From contig JASWHV010000010.1 of assembly GCA_030760725.1 (NCBI GenBank), positions 32,679,760-32,743,759 on the forward strand: a stretch of 64,000 nt of DNA. Reading direction: 5' to 3'. The notes beneath the pieces are model-generated. The model was not told the DNA's origin. It saw nothing but the letters and a program-made list of their open reading frames with translations, and did not search any database. Positions 1 through 9,193 of the stretch are shown here, piece after piece (within the stretch, counting starts at the first letter, position 1; each line of letters opens with the position of its first letter). Source of the stretch: Neostapfia colusana. Taxonomy: Eukaryota > Streptophyta > Magnoliopsida > Poales > Poaceae. Both the position numbers and the translations under genes were made by a program.

Positions 1-180
1 TCCTACCTTACGTTCTTCTTGTCTTCGAGGTTTCCTTCAGACCGCTTGGTTCTCCTCCGATGATCTCCCTTGTTGTGCTTTCGGTTATGTTTTTGCTCGG
101 CGAGTTAGGGCTAGGGCTCCAAGTCGTCGGCTCAGGAGTTGAAAGAGAAGTTCGTGGTTTCAGCCAGAGGTTTTGGGTCC

Positions 181-188
181 TATTTATA
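181..188 (-). promoter_or_regulatory. TATA box of chromovirus LTR
   Basis: The minus strand reads TATAAATA, about 730 bp into the LTR and downstream (on the minus strand) of the G-box array. This is where the U3/R promoter of a long LTR is expected. Transcription would start about 30 bp lower, near 150. The matching stretch is missing from the 5' LTR. Confidence 0.65.
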
Positions 189-354
189 ATCGGGAAGAGA
201 AGAGTCCTAATCTGATTGGATCTCGAATAAGAGTCTTATTTAGATCTTCGTTAGATCCTGACGTCTTATCTTCGGTAACATCGTGGAGTTTAGATCGGTT
301 TCCGTTGCGTACTGGTATCTTTACGCGTAAAAAACGCTCTAGACTCGTTACCTC

Positions 355-770
355 CGCGGTGACGAGCTCCGGAAGCTCCACGTGTCCTTCCGAACCTGGT
401 ATCTCTTCTCCCGCAGAGACGAGCTCCGGTTGTGCCGCGTGTCACGAGCGAGACCTCCCCTTTCTTCGGAGACGAGCTCCGCGCACGCCACGTGTTTTGC
501 GACAGACCTTCCGGTGATAAGCTCCGGTGGCGACACGTGTTCGATAGATTCGGACTTCTCTCTGAGATGAGCTCCGAGATTGACACGCGTCCTATGAAAA
601 ATGCCTTTGCTTCTTCCGCAGAGGCTAGCTCCGCGGGCAGCACGTGTCCCACAGGGTCGGACCTCTTTCCAATTGCGGAGGTGACCCCCGAGCCTGCCAC
701 GTAGCCAGTTTAGCGGCGGACCTCTCCCAAATGTCTCGGGGATGAGCTCCGAACACGCCACGTGGTCTGC
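355..770 (-). repeat. G-box array in chromovirus 3' LTR
   Basis: Five CACGTG palindromes occur at 379, 489, 534, 641 and 759. They are interleaved with seven copies of (A/G)AGCTCCG, often as GA(C/T)GAGCTCCG, and with GACCTC-type stretches. Spacing is 45-120 bp, so this is a degenerate tandem array rather than a perfect repeat. CACGTG is the plant G-box bound by bZIP and bHLH factors, so the array looks like a U3 enhancer. The same array is at 8597-9005. Confidence 0.75.
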
Positions 771-915
771 TGGCCATGGAAGTTGTCTTCGGTGTTCTCG
801 GAGAGTTTTATTGGCTATCCTTTTGATACTTGTCTCTGTTCCTCCTTTTCTTAAAAATGTTTTTCTTCTTCATAAAACATGAACATATGCTGACACCCGA
901 GGTGAGGGTGTCACA

Positions 916-931
916 AATGTACCCCCCTTAA
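916..931 (-). other. Polypurine tract of chromovirus
   Basis: On the minus strand AAGGGGGGTACATT lies directly before the 3' LTR start at 915. This is the expected plus-strand priming site of an LTR retrotransposon. Confidence 0.7.
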
Positions 932-1389
932 ATGGAATCTCGCCCTCGAGATTCGTTAGTGGGAAATAGATGGGGAAATTCTGCCTTGATATCCTCTTCA
1001 CGTTCCCATGTGGCTTCAGCTTCAGTGTGATGGCTCCATTGTACCTTGCACCATTGAATCACCTTGTTTCGGGTGACCCTTTCCTTTACGTCCAGGATTC
1101 GGACAGGGTATTCTGCGTAAGTCAGGTCCTCTTGAAGTTCAAGTTCTCCCATTGACACTTGTTCCTCTGGTACTCTCAAGCACTTCTTGAGCTGGGATAC
1201 ATGAAACACGTCATGTATGTCGGAGAGGTGGTTTGGGAGCTCTAGTTGGTAGGCTACTTCCCCTCGCTTGTCCAAAATCTGAAATGGTCCGATGTAGCGA
1301 GGCGCTAGTTTGCCCTTGACGTTAAAACATCGTTGGCCTAGGATAGGCGATACCTTAAGGTATACGAAGTCTCCTATTTCAAAGGTCAA
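928..1389 (-). pseudogene. Chromovirus integrase C-terminus with chromodomain-like tail
   Basis: A 153-residue reading frame. The first half has the integrase C-terminal fold typical of Ty3/gypsy (GDFVYLKVSP, then APRYIGPFQI, then AYQLELP and FHVSQLKKC). The last 50 residues contain a chromodomain-like core: ILDVKERVTRNK, then VQWSHHTEAEATWE, then FPHLF. In chromoviruses this domain directs integration through histone marks. It is separated from the integrase core by about 135 bp with stops (1390-1524). It ends just before the polypurine tract, as the last pol domain should. Confidence 0.8.
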
Positions 1390-1524
1390 CTTCCTGCTCC
1401 TATTGTCCGCATAGCCTTTCTGTCGTGACTGAGCAGCCTTTAAGTTTTCCCGTATCGTTTGGACTTGCCTTTCAGCCTCTTATAGTACTTCAGGTCCAAA
1501 CACCTGGTTCTCTCCAGTCTTGTT

Positions 1525-2249
1525 CTAGAACAGCGGCGTTCTACACCGTCTACCATATAAGGCTTCGAAAGGCGACATCTTCAAGCTAGCTTGATAGCTG
1601 TTGTTATAGGAGAACTCGGCATACGGTAAACTCTTATCCCAACTACGCCCACGTTTCAAGGCGCAAGCTCTCAGCATGTCCTCCAAAATTTGGTTCGTCC
1701 TTTCGGTTTGTCCATCTGTTTGTGGCTGGTAGGCAGAGCTAAAATCCAGTCGTGTACCCATGGCTTTCTGCAGCTTCTTCCAGAATCTAGAGGTAAACTG
1801 AGAACCTCGATCTGAGACTATCCTCTTCGGAACTCCATGGCGGCACACGATCTGCTCCATGTACAATTCTGCCAACTGTGTAATGTTGTAACTGGTCTTT
1901 ACCGGAAGAAAATGGGCAGTTTTCGTCAACCGGTCCACAATGACCCAGATGGAGTCGTATCCTGACTGAGTTCGTGGCAATCCGACAATGAAGTCCATAC
2001 TGATGTCCTCCCATTTCCATTCAGGTATTTTCAAAGGTTGCAACAATCCAGCGGGTTTTGATGTTCGGCTTTTACCCGTTGGCATGTGTCGCATAGGGCA
2101 ACATATTCGGCTATATCCCTCTTCATACCATCCCACCAATAGCAAGTTTTCAAGTCCTTGTACATTTTGGTGCTCCCTGGATGTATGGAATAGGGTGAAT
2201 CATGTGCCTCCCTTAATATCATGTCGCGAAGGTGTCTTAGGTTTGGCAC
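1525..2249 (-). pseudogene. Chromovirus integrase (zinc-binding domain and catalytic core), frameshifted
   Basis: The HHCC zinc-binding part is read at 2249-2031 (H-x-H near ILREAHDSPYSIHPGSTK, then CDTCQRVK). The core continues in another frame at 2145-1525. Core motifs are MDFIVGLPRT (first Asp), IVSDRGSQFTS (second Asp) and QTDGQTERTNQ (Glu), so the DDE triad is present. The frame changes near 2060 and the core stops after GRRCRTPLF. The enzyme would insert cDNA into the genome, but the reading frame is not usable as it stands. Confidence 0.85.
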
Positions 2250-2303
2250 ACAAATCCTTTTTCCTAGCCAAAGCGTACCCTTTTCATCCTCCTTGAAATC
2301 CTT

Positions 2304-3167
2304 CTATACCCCTTGTTGGATTCTTTCCTTGATCTCCTTGATCCCCTCGTCCATTGCTTGGCCCTTTCTTATTTCTTGCTCCAATGGGGAGTGGATCTCT
2401 GTTATCTCCACGTTATTCAAGAATCCGAGGTGTAACCGTTCGAACTCCTTACATAGCTCGGATGGTAGCTCCCGAACCGTGAGTCTGTGGCATGCTCCCT
2501 TTCTGCTCAATGCGTCAGCTACTACATTGGCCTTCCCGGGGTGGTAGTTGATTCCTACATCATAATCCTTGATGAGTTCTAACCATTGACGTTGCCTCAG
2601 ATTCAAGTCCGTTTGTGTAAATATGTACTTGAGGCTTTTATGATCCGTATAGATCTCACATCGATGACCAAGGATATAATGTCTCCAAATCTTCAATGCA
2701 TGCACCACTGCTGCTAACTCCAAATCATGTGTATGATAGTTAAGCTCATGCTTCTTTAATTGTCGTGAGGCATAGGCTACCACTTGTCCTTCCTGCATGA
2801 GCACACATCCGAGCCCTTGTCTGGATGCGTCACAATATATGTCAAAGCTCTTGCTTACGTCTGGCAATACCAGAACTGGTGCTGTGGTTAGCCTTTTCTT
2901 GAGTTCCACAAAACCTTCTTGGCAGGCTTGTGTCCATTGAAAGACTTTTCCCTTCATTAGCAACTCCGTCATAGGTTTTGCTATCTTAGAGAAGTTTTTA
3001 ATGAAGCGACGATAGTATCCTGCCATCCCAAGGAAACTTCGAATATCCCTCACGCTCTTTGGTTGGTCCCAATTTAGAACATATCTCACCTTTTCAGGAT
3101 CAACCGATACCCTTCCTTGGAGATGATGTGGCCTAGGAAAGATATTTCCTTTAGCCAGAATTGACAC
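2304..3167 (-). pseudogene. Chromovirus RT thumb/connection and RNase H
   Basis: 287 residues. It starts in the RT connection (VRYVLNWDQPKSVRDIRSFL, then GYYRRFIKNFS), followed by RNase H (FDIYCDASRQGLGCVLMQ with the first Asp, LELAAVVHALKIWRHYI with Glu, IYTDHKSLKYI with Asp, and NVVADALSRK at the end). It overlaps the gag-RT frame at 3086-3167 in a different frame, so a frameshift near 3110 separates the RT palm from this part. About 55 bp with a stop lie between it and the integrase zinc domain. Confidence 0.85.
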
Positions 3168-5425
3168 TTGTTGAGCTTGGCATACAACTGATGCTCGCGC
3201 AACTTCTGCAAGGTCAATCTCAGATGTTCTTCATGCTCCTCCTTACTTTTTGAATACACCATAATGTCATCGATGAAAACCACGATGAACTTGTCCAAGT
3301 ACTCCATGGAAACCTTATTCATAAGGTACATGAAGTATGCGGGTGCATTCGTCAATCCAAAAGACATAACGGTATATTCATATGAACCATACCGCGTCCG
3401 AAAGGCTGTCTTAGGTATATCGGAGGGCTTAATCTTCAGCTGGAAATATCCCGACCGAAGATCAATCTTGGAGAACACTTGAGCTCCTTTCATTTGATCT
3501 AACAGGTCCTCTATACGGGGCAGAGGGTATTTATTCTTGATTGTTACCTCGTTGAGAGACCTGTAGTCCACGCACATTCTTTGGGTTCCGTCCTTCTTGT
3601 CCACGAAAAGTACCGGGGCTCCCCATGGTGACGAGCTTGGCCGGATAAAACCCTTCTCCAACTGTTCTTGAATTTGCTTCTTGAGTTCAACTAACTCGTT
3701 GACGGGCATCCTATACGGTCTCTTAGCTATGGGTGCAGTTCCAGGTACCAAATCTATGGCAAACTCGATGTCCCGGTCAGGTGGCATACCTGGAAGTTCT
3801 TCTGGGAACACATCCAAAAATTTCTGAACCACTGGAATGTTGTCCGATGCTACTCCTTCAACATGGTTCAAATCCGCCCGTTCGGTTGCTTGCTGGGCTG
3901 ACTCAAACTCGACACGGATACCGTGTTCGTTTGTCAACTGCACGCTTCTCTCAGCGCATTGGATTACTCCATTGTGCTTGCTTAACCAGTCCATTCCGAG
4001 TATGATGTCAATTCCGTGGGAGTCCAAGACAATAAGGTTGGCAAGGAAGTCTACCCCACTTATTTTAAGGCTTACCTTAGGACATACTATACTAGTCCTC
4101 ATTTCTCTTCCGGGAGAATTAACTAACATAGCACATTCTAAGTGGGATACGGGTAGATGATGTTTGGCAACATATTTGGATGATATGAAGGAATGTGATG
4201 CTCTGGAATCAAATAAAATGGTGGCTGGGTTGGAGTTGGCAAGGAACATACCAATTGCGACGTCCTCAGCCTGTTGTGCTTCCTCAGCAGTGACATGGTT
4301 AACGTGGACACGAGCATAGTTCTGCAGTCCACGGTTCCCTTGGTTGTCTCCTCCGTTTGGTCGCTGGTTCTGCTTGGGCACGTTACCTTGCTGTCCAGGG
4401 CCTCTCTTTGGGCACTGATTAGCGAAGTGGCCTACTTCCCCGCATGCAAAGCATGCCCTGTTGCCTACGGCAGCAGGTACGTTGGGGCGGGGGTTTTGAA
4501 CAGGAGCGCCATTGTTAGGCCGGGGCACAGGAGGCATGGGCACACGAGGTGCCGGTGCAACGAGCCGTTGCAGTGGTGGCTGACCAGGGCGGTACGTAGG
4601 AGTGGTCGACCCATACTGCGGTGCAGGGGGCATGTACCTAGGTCGTACGTTGCTCCCTTGGGGATGGTATGGGATCTTCCTTTTGCACTCGCGCTCGATC
4701 TCTCGGATCTTGTTTTCCACCACAATAGCCTTATCAACTAGCTTCTGGAAGCTTACGTAGTCATTGTTTTGGAGCTGAACTTGGATCTCATTGTTCAACC
4801 CTCTCATGAACAGGTACTGCTTCCTTTGATCTGAGTTAACATCTTCGGGGGCATACCCGGACAGTTGTATGAACTTGTTGAGATATTCATTCACACATTT
4901 CTTTCCTTGGCGGAGACCTTCAAACTCCTGCGTCTTGAGCATCATTACGTGAACAGGGATGTAGTGGGAGCGGAAACTTTCCTTGAACTCGGTCCAGGTG
5001 ACTGTCTCCGGGTTGGCATGGGCGTTGCTCGAGGCATCCCACCAGTCGGCAGCAGCTCCCGTAAGTTGGTGCGACGCGAAGAGAACCTTCTCTTGGTCGT
5101 TGCACTGAACAATGGCGAGCTTCTTCTCCATGGATTTCAACCAATCATCGGCCTCCATTGGATCGCTTGCTTGAGCAAAGGTGGGTGGTTGAGTTCTCAT
5201 GAATTCTCCCAACCTGTTATGAGCCGGCGGTGGTGGTGGCGGTGGTGTCGGAACGGGGTTTCAGTTGGCCTGCAACTGACCCAAAGTTTGGATTATGGTT
5301 TGCATAAGCTGGTTTTGCATGGCCATCAACCTTTCTAGGTTGTTTTCGCCAGCTCCGGGGTTAGCAGGAACTTCCTCGTGGTCATCTTCCTGGACGTTCC
5401 TTCGGCTGGCGTTTCCTCTCACCAT
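3086..5425 (-). pseudogene. Chromovirus gag-protease-RT polyprotein, one nonsense codon
   Basis: The likely true start is the ATG at 5425. It is in frame with the long frame from 5212 and separated from it only by a TGA at 5263-5261 (codon 55). Order of domains: gag capsid region (DWLKSMEKKLAIVQ, LTGAAADWWDA), basic and Pro-rich linker, zinc knuckle CFACGEVGHFANQC (C-x2-C-x4-H-x4-C), protease with FDSRASHSFI where DSGA is expected, and RT (WGAPVLFVDKKDG, YPLPRIEDLLD, FSKIDLRSGY, catalytic VFIDDIMVYS). The frame is lost near 3110 after LGHIISKEG. The Gly-to-Arg change in the protease triad and the TGA would each inactivate the polyprotein. Confidence 0.88.
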
Positions 5426-5751
5426 CTGTGAGAGAGAATGAAATAGAATAAGTTAGGTAGGTCCTTTCAACTATATGCATCAATGTGAGTTGGACTGTAT
5501 ATATTTAGCCCTTATGAGGATGTGAGCAAGTGCCGAAGCATCTCACACCTCCTTCTTCTTACGTGTGGATATGGGCAACGTTTTTTAGACGTCCCACAAC
5601 TCACACTAAGCACATATTCACAAATAATCATCACAAGGGCCCACTCAACTGCTATTCAAGGATGGCTTCCTATGTCAAGGTGGTTTTAAAGGCCAATCTA
5701 GGCTATTCACCCTAGGGCGCTTCCTTTGGTCAGCGTGGCTTCTATTTAGGG
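5426..5751 (-). other. Chromovirus 5' leader, no gene
   Basis: Non-coding stretch between the primer-site region and the gag ATG, the usual 5' leader. I see no conserved ORF or RNA structure in it. Confidence 0.5.
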
Positions 5752-5845
5752 GTGTAACTTGCTGTTAACCTGTGACTCTAATATCAATCTAAGATTTTTA
5801 TATAGGCGTGTAACCTGCTGTCAACCCGTGGCAATGATACCAATC
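5752..5845 (-). other. Primer-binding site in a tandemly duplicated block
   Basis: On the minus strand TGGTATCATTGCC follows the LTR end (CGTCACA) after three bases. Its first eight bases match the complement of initiator Met tRNA (TGGTATCA), the usual primer in chromoviruses. A degenerate copy of the same 38-39 bp block lies at 5752-5790, 56 bp from the copy at 5808-5845, with TTGATATT where the primer site would be. Only the copy adjoining the LTR looks usable. Confidence 0.65.
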
Positions 5846-6762
5846 TGTGACGCCCTCAATTCTGTGGGAAAACCACGGAACCGAGAACTAATGCATATGT
5901 GTGCCCAGGATGTCCTTCACACATACACATACGTTCCACAAACTGAATTCAGATTATATATTACCACGAATAACAGAGTTTATTACAATACCTCATGAGT
6001 CTTGGACTCATGCTTACAGCGGAAGTCTTATTTCTATGCAGCGGAAGTCCTTATTTAAATGCGGAAGCAAAAACTAATGCGGAAGCAAAACTAAGCAGAA
6101 GTGGCTCCATCCCTACTCCCTCCACAGGCAAGGTTGAGAACAGATCATACGCCATAATGCTTTACTCGGTCTTCATAGTAATCTTCTCTTGCTGTTGATG
6201 AAGAAATAATAATGCAAGTTTGAGTACAATGATGTACTCAGCAAGTGCGGGAAAACACATGATATGCAGCTCATAAACAAGGTAGGCATAAAAGGCTTAT
6301 TTGCAGAAAAGCAGTTCTGTAAAAACCATGATAAAACAACAACTTAAGTTTAAATGTAATCCCAACATGTATTAAATTACCAACATACCTCCATCACTTC
6401 CCGTGTTCCATCCGAACATTAACCAATCTTTTATTCATATTCACGAATACCTCCTCGTATTCGCTACCCTCTCACCTCATAAAAACAACCTCGTCTCGCA
6501 CCAAGAACCTTCCCAATAACCATTCCAATAACCATCACAGTAACCATCCCATCTAATCATGGGAGTTTAGCCAGGTGCTCGTGACCGTAAGCTCGGCTCT
6601 CAAGATAGTTTCAATAACTCTGCAGAGTTTGCACCTCTTTACCCACAAGTTTGTGATTTTGTCACCCGTCGGCGACTGCAGAACCTCCATTATACTAGTA
6701 CACATCCGTCGGTGTATGGTCAAGAGATCACAAAATAGCCTTTACAAAGGGGTTACTAGATG
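5846..6762 (+). repeat. Left arm of 2.7-kb foldback
   Basis: 917 bp, the inverted partner of 7575-8588. The outermost 12 bases of both arms are TGTGACGCCCTC. Shared landmarks include the AATAAACTC stretch on the minus strand near 5980, the GTACTCAGCAAGTGCGGG motif and the CTTTACAAAGGGG stretch at the inner end. On the minus strand the arm reads as an LTR 3' region ending at the primer site. Confidence 0.8.
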
Positions 6763-7574
6763 TATGGACTCACTAAGGTTTCACCGGCAGGCTAGAATCT
6801 CCAATTCTCCCACCCACGGGCCCCCTCTTGTGCCATGCAGTTCCCAGGGCAGTCCTCACTCGACTCCCATTCCCCGCGCCTTCCACAGTCCATAACACTC
6901 TAGCAACTTACCTAATTCCTCTGCTAAGCCGCACCCATATTTGGCCTTGTGGTGGCACTGTTATCCGTGCATGTTCATGCATGAACCGGTCCTTAGATCT
7001 ACGGCAAGTAAAACCACCATCTCATGCTACCTCATACACAAACCCAGGCTTGCCTAGATCTCACTCCGATCCATGTTCATCAACCTCATCAGTTACTTAT
7101 TAGTACGAGTGCAGTTAGCTAGACACATCTATCTCGCTCCCCAATCCCATGGACTCAGCGAAGCATAAAGCAAAAACCATACCCGACTCATAAACTTCCC
7201 TGGCGACAAGGGTGGTTTAACCAAAACTAGTAAACTCCTATAAAAAGGGTTTCCCATCATTTTTGACTCAGCACACACACCTTTTTGCAAAACAAAATAG
7301 TTTTACCCAAAACATAGGATCAACATGGTCAAGGAGCACTTGCCTTGTTCTTGCGGTTCCGGTTGTTCTTGATTCTCAAAACTTTGTTGCTGCATCTCGT
7401 CGTAGACAGCTTCCTGAGTTTGTCCTGCTATGTAGGATTCACGTGCACACAAATTCACAGCAATCAATATCATGCACAAACCCTAAACTAGATGCGATGA
7501 TGCACATGCATGCTATCCTACGATTAGTTCTATTAGATTGATCTGGTGTTCTTTCATGGCTTGCATCGTCATTT
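6763..7574. repeat. Loop of the foldback, LTR-type sequence
   Basis: 812 bp between the arms and not itself inverted. Its landmark order (GGTTTCACC, GGCCCCCTCTTG, CCATTCCCCG, AACCGGTCCTTAG, AGCACTTGCC) is the same as in 63430-63980. It is therefore chromovirus LTR sequence continuing from the left arm. No gene seen. Confidence 0.6.
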
Positions 7575-8588
7575 CATCTAGTAACCCCTTTGTAGAGGCT
7601 ATTTTGTGATCTCTTGACCATACACTGACGGATGTGTACTGGTATAATGGAGGTTCTGCAGTCGCCGACGGGTGATGAAATCACAAACTTGTGGGTAAAG
7701 AGGTGCAAACTCTGCAGAGTCTAAAACTATCATGATAGCCGAGCTTACAGTTACGAGCACCTGGCTAAACTGCCATGATTAGATGGGATGGTTAATGGGA
7801 TGGTTATTGGAATGGTTATTGGGAAGGTTCTTGGTTATGGTTATTGGTTATGGCTTGGTTTGGAATTGTTAAGTCTGGATGATGAAAGGGTTGCATGACT
7901 GATGGGTCATGACATGAGATTGGTCTCGGTGCGAGACAAGGTTGTTTTATGAGGTGAGATGGTAGCGAATACGAGGAGGTATTCGTGAGTATGAATAAAA
8001 GATTGGTTAATGTTCGGAAGGAGCCCGGGAAGTGATGAAGGTATGTTGGTAATTTAATACATGCTGGGATCACATTCATCTAAAGTTAAGTTGCTGTTTT
8101 GTCATGGTTTTATAAATTTGCTTTTCTGCAAATAAGCTTTTTATACCTACCTTGTTTATGAGCTGCATATCATGTGTTATTCCCGCACTTGCTGAGTACA
8201 TCATTGTACTCAAACTTGCATTATTATTTCTTCATTAACAGCAAGAGAAGACTACTATGAAAACCGAGTAGAGCATTATGGCGTGTGATCTGTTCTCAAC
8301 CTTGCCTGTGGAGGGAGTAGAGATGGAGCCACTTCTGCTTAGTTTTGCTTCCGCATTAGTTTTTTGCTTCCGCATTTAGATAAAGATTTCCGCTGCGTAG
8401 AAATAAAGACTTCAGCTGTGAGAATGAGTCCAAGACTCATGAGGTGCTGTAATAAACTCTGTTATTCGTGGTAATATATAATCTGAATTCAGTTTGTGGA
8501 ACGTATGTGTATGTGTGATGTACATCCTGGGCACACATATGCATTAGTTCTCGGTTCCGTGGTTTTCCACAGTATTGAGGGCGTCACA
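7575..8588 (-). repeat. Right arm of 2.7-kb foldback
   Basis: 1014 bp, an imperfect reverse complement of 5846-6762 with about 100 bp of extra sequence. It ends GAGGGCGTCACA at 8588, exactly where similarity to the 3' LTR stops. There is no convincing target-site duplication around 5846-8588. Confidence 0.8.
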
Positions 8589-8596
8589 TCCTCGGT

Positions 8597-9005
8597 GATG
8601 AGCTCCGGAAGCTCCACGTGTCCTTCCGAGCCTGGTATCTCTTCTCCCGCAGAGACGAGCTCCGGTTGTGCCGCGTGTCACGAGCGAGATCTCCCCCTTC
8701 TTCGGAGACGAGCTCCGCGCACGGCACGTGTTTTGCGACGGACCTTCCGGTGATAAGCTCCGGTGGCGACACGTGTTCGATAGACCCGGACTTCTCTCTG
8801 AGATGAGCTCCGAGATTGACACGCGTCCTATGAAAAATGCCTTTGCTTCTTCCGCAGAGGCTAGCTCCGCGGGCAGCACGTGTCCCACAGGGTCAGACCT
8901 CTTTCCAATTGCGGAGGTGACCCCTGAGCCTGCCACGTAGCCAGTTTAGCGGCGGACCTCTCCCAAATGTCTCGGGGATGAGCTCCGAACACGCCACGTG
9001 GTCTG
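8597..9005 (-). repeat. G-box array in chromovirus 5' LTR
   Basis: The counterpart of 355-770, with the same GAGCTCCG and CACGTG modules in the same order and few substitutions (one GACGAGCTCC has become GATGAGCTCC). It lies upstream of the foldback, so any enhancer activity is now cut off from the LTR's own promoter. Confidence 0.7.
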
Positions 9006-9193
9006 CTGGCCATGGAAGTTGTCCTCGGTGTTCTCGGAGAGTTTTATTGGCTATCCTTTTGATACTTGTCTATGTTCCTCCTTTTCTTAAAAATGTTTTT
9101 CTTCTTCATAAAACATGAACATATGCAGACACGCGAGGTGAGGGTGTCACATAGGGGCTTTTCCCCTTGCGCGACGAGTTTCCGCCGACGAAG

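Larger units (their letters stand above)
1..915 (-). repeat. Chromovirus 3' LTR, partial
   Basis: The LTR starts on the minus strand at 915 (TGTGACACCCTCACC), directly after the polypurine tract, and continues past the left edge. Positions 347-915 match 8589-9151 of the 5' LTR closely. Positions 1-346 have no counterpart in the visible 5' LTR, which there carries a foldback instead. The segment holds a G-box array (355-770) and a TATA box (181-188, minus). Confidence 0.85.
1..9151 (-). mobile_element. Chromovirus (Ty3/gypsy, Tekay/Del-like), left end outside window
   Basis: Read on the minus strand, the order is 5' LTR (9151 to 5846), primer site (near 5843), gag, protease, RT, RNase H, integrase, chromodomain-like tail (ending 928), polypurine tract (about 930-920) and 3' LTR (915 to beyond position 1). 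Integrase after RT makes it Ty3/gypsy, and the C-terminal tail makes it a chromovirus. Both LTRs begin TGTGACACCCTC on the minus strand. The element interrupts the primer-site region of Tat element A: the sequence from 9152 (TAGGGGCTTTTCC) continues what normally follows GGCGCGCCAGG in that family. The expected TSD TAGGG should lie just left of the 3' LTR, outside the window. Coding parts are broken, so the copy is dead. Confidence 0.85.
5846..9151 (-). repeat. Chromovirus 5' LTR, rearranged, about 3.3 kb
   Basis: The start (9151, TGTGACACCCTC) and end (5846, GAGGGCGTCACA beside the primer site) are mutually inverted 12-mers with one mismatch, as LTR ends should be. From 9151 to 8589 it matches the 3' LTR. 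Positions 8588-7575 are an inverted copy of the LTR's own last kilobase, and 7574-5846 run in the normal sense again. The TATA segment of the 3' LTR is absent. A length above 3 kb suits Tekay-type LTRs. An alternative reading is a separate foldback insertion at 5846-8588. Confidence 0.6.

Noticed and set aside
173..761. Overlapping open frames in the chromovirus LTR on both strands
   Set aside because: GC-rich tandem repeats leave several frames open at once. The frames have no domain and lie wholly in a promoter array.
5846..8588. Mutator-like or other foldback DNA transposon
   Set aside because: There is no 9-bp or other clear TSD, no transposase, and the left end abuts the retrotransposon primer site. 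The sequence order matches LTR sequence at 62605-64000. Kept as a finding, not as a DNA transposon call.
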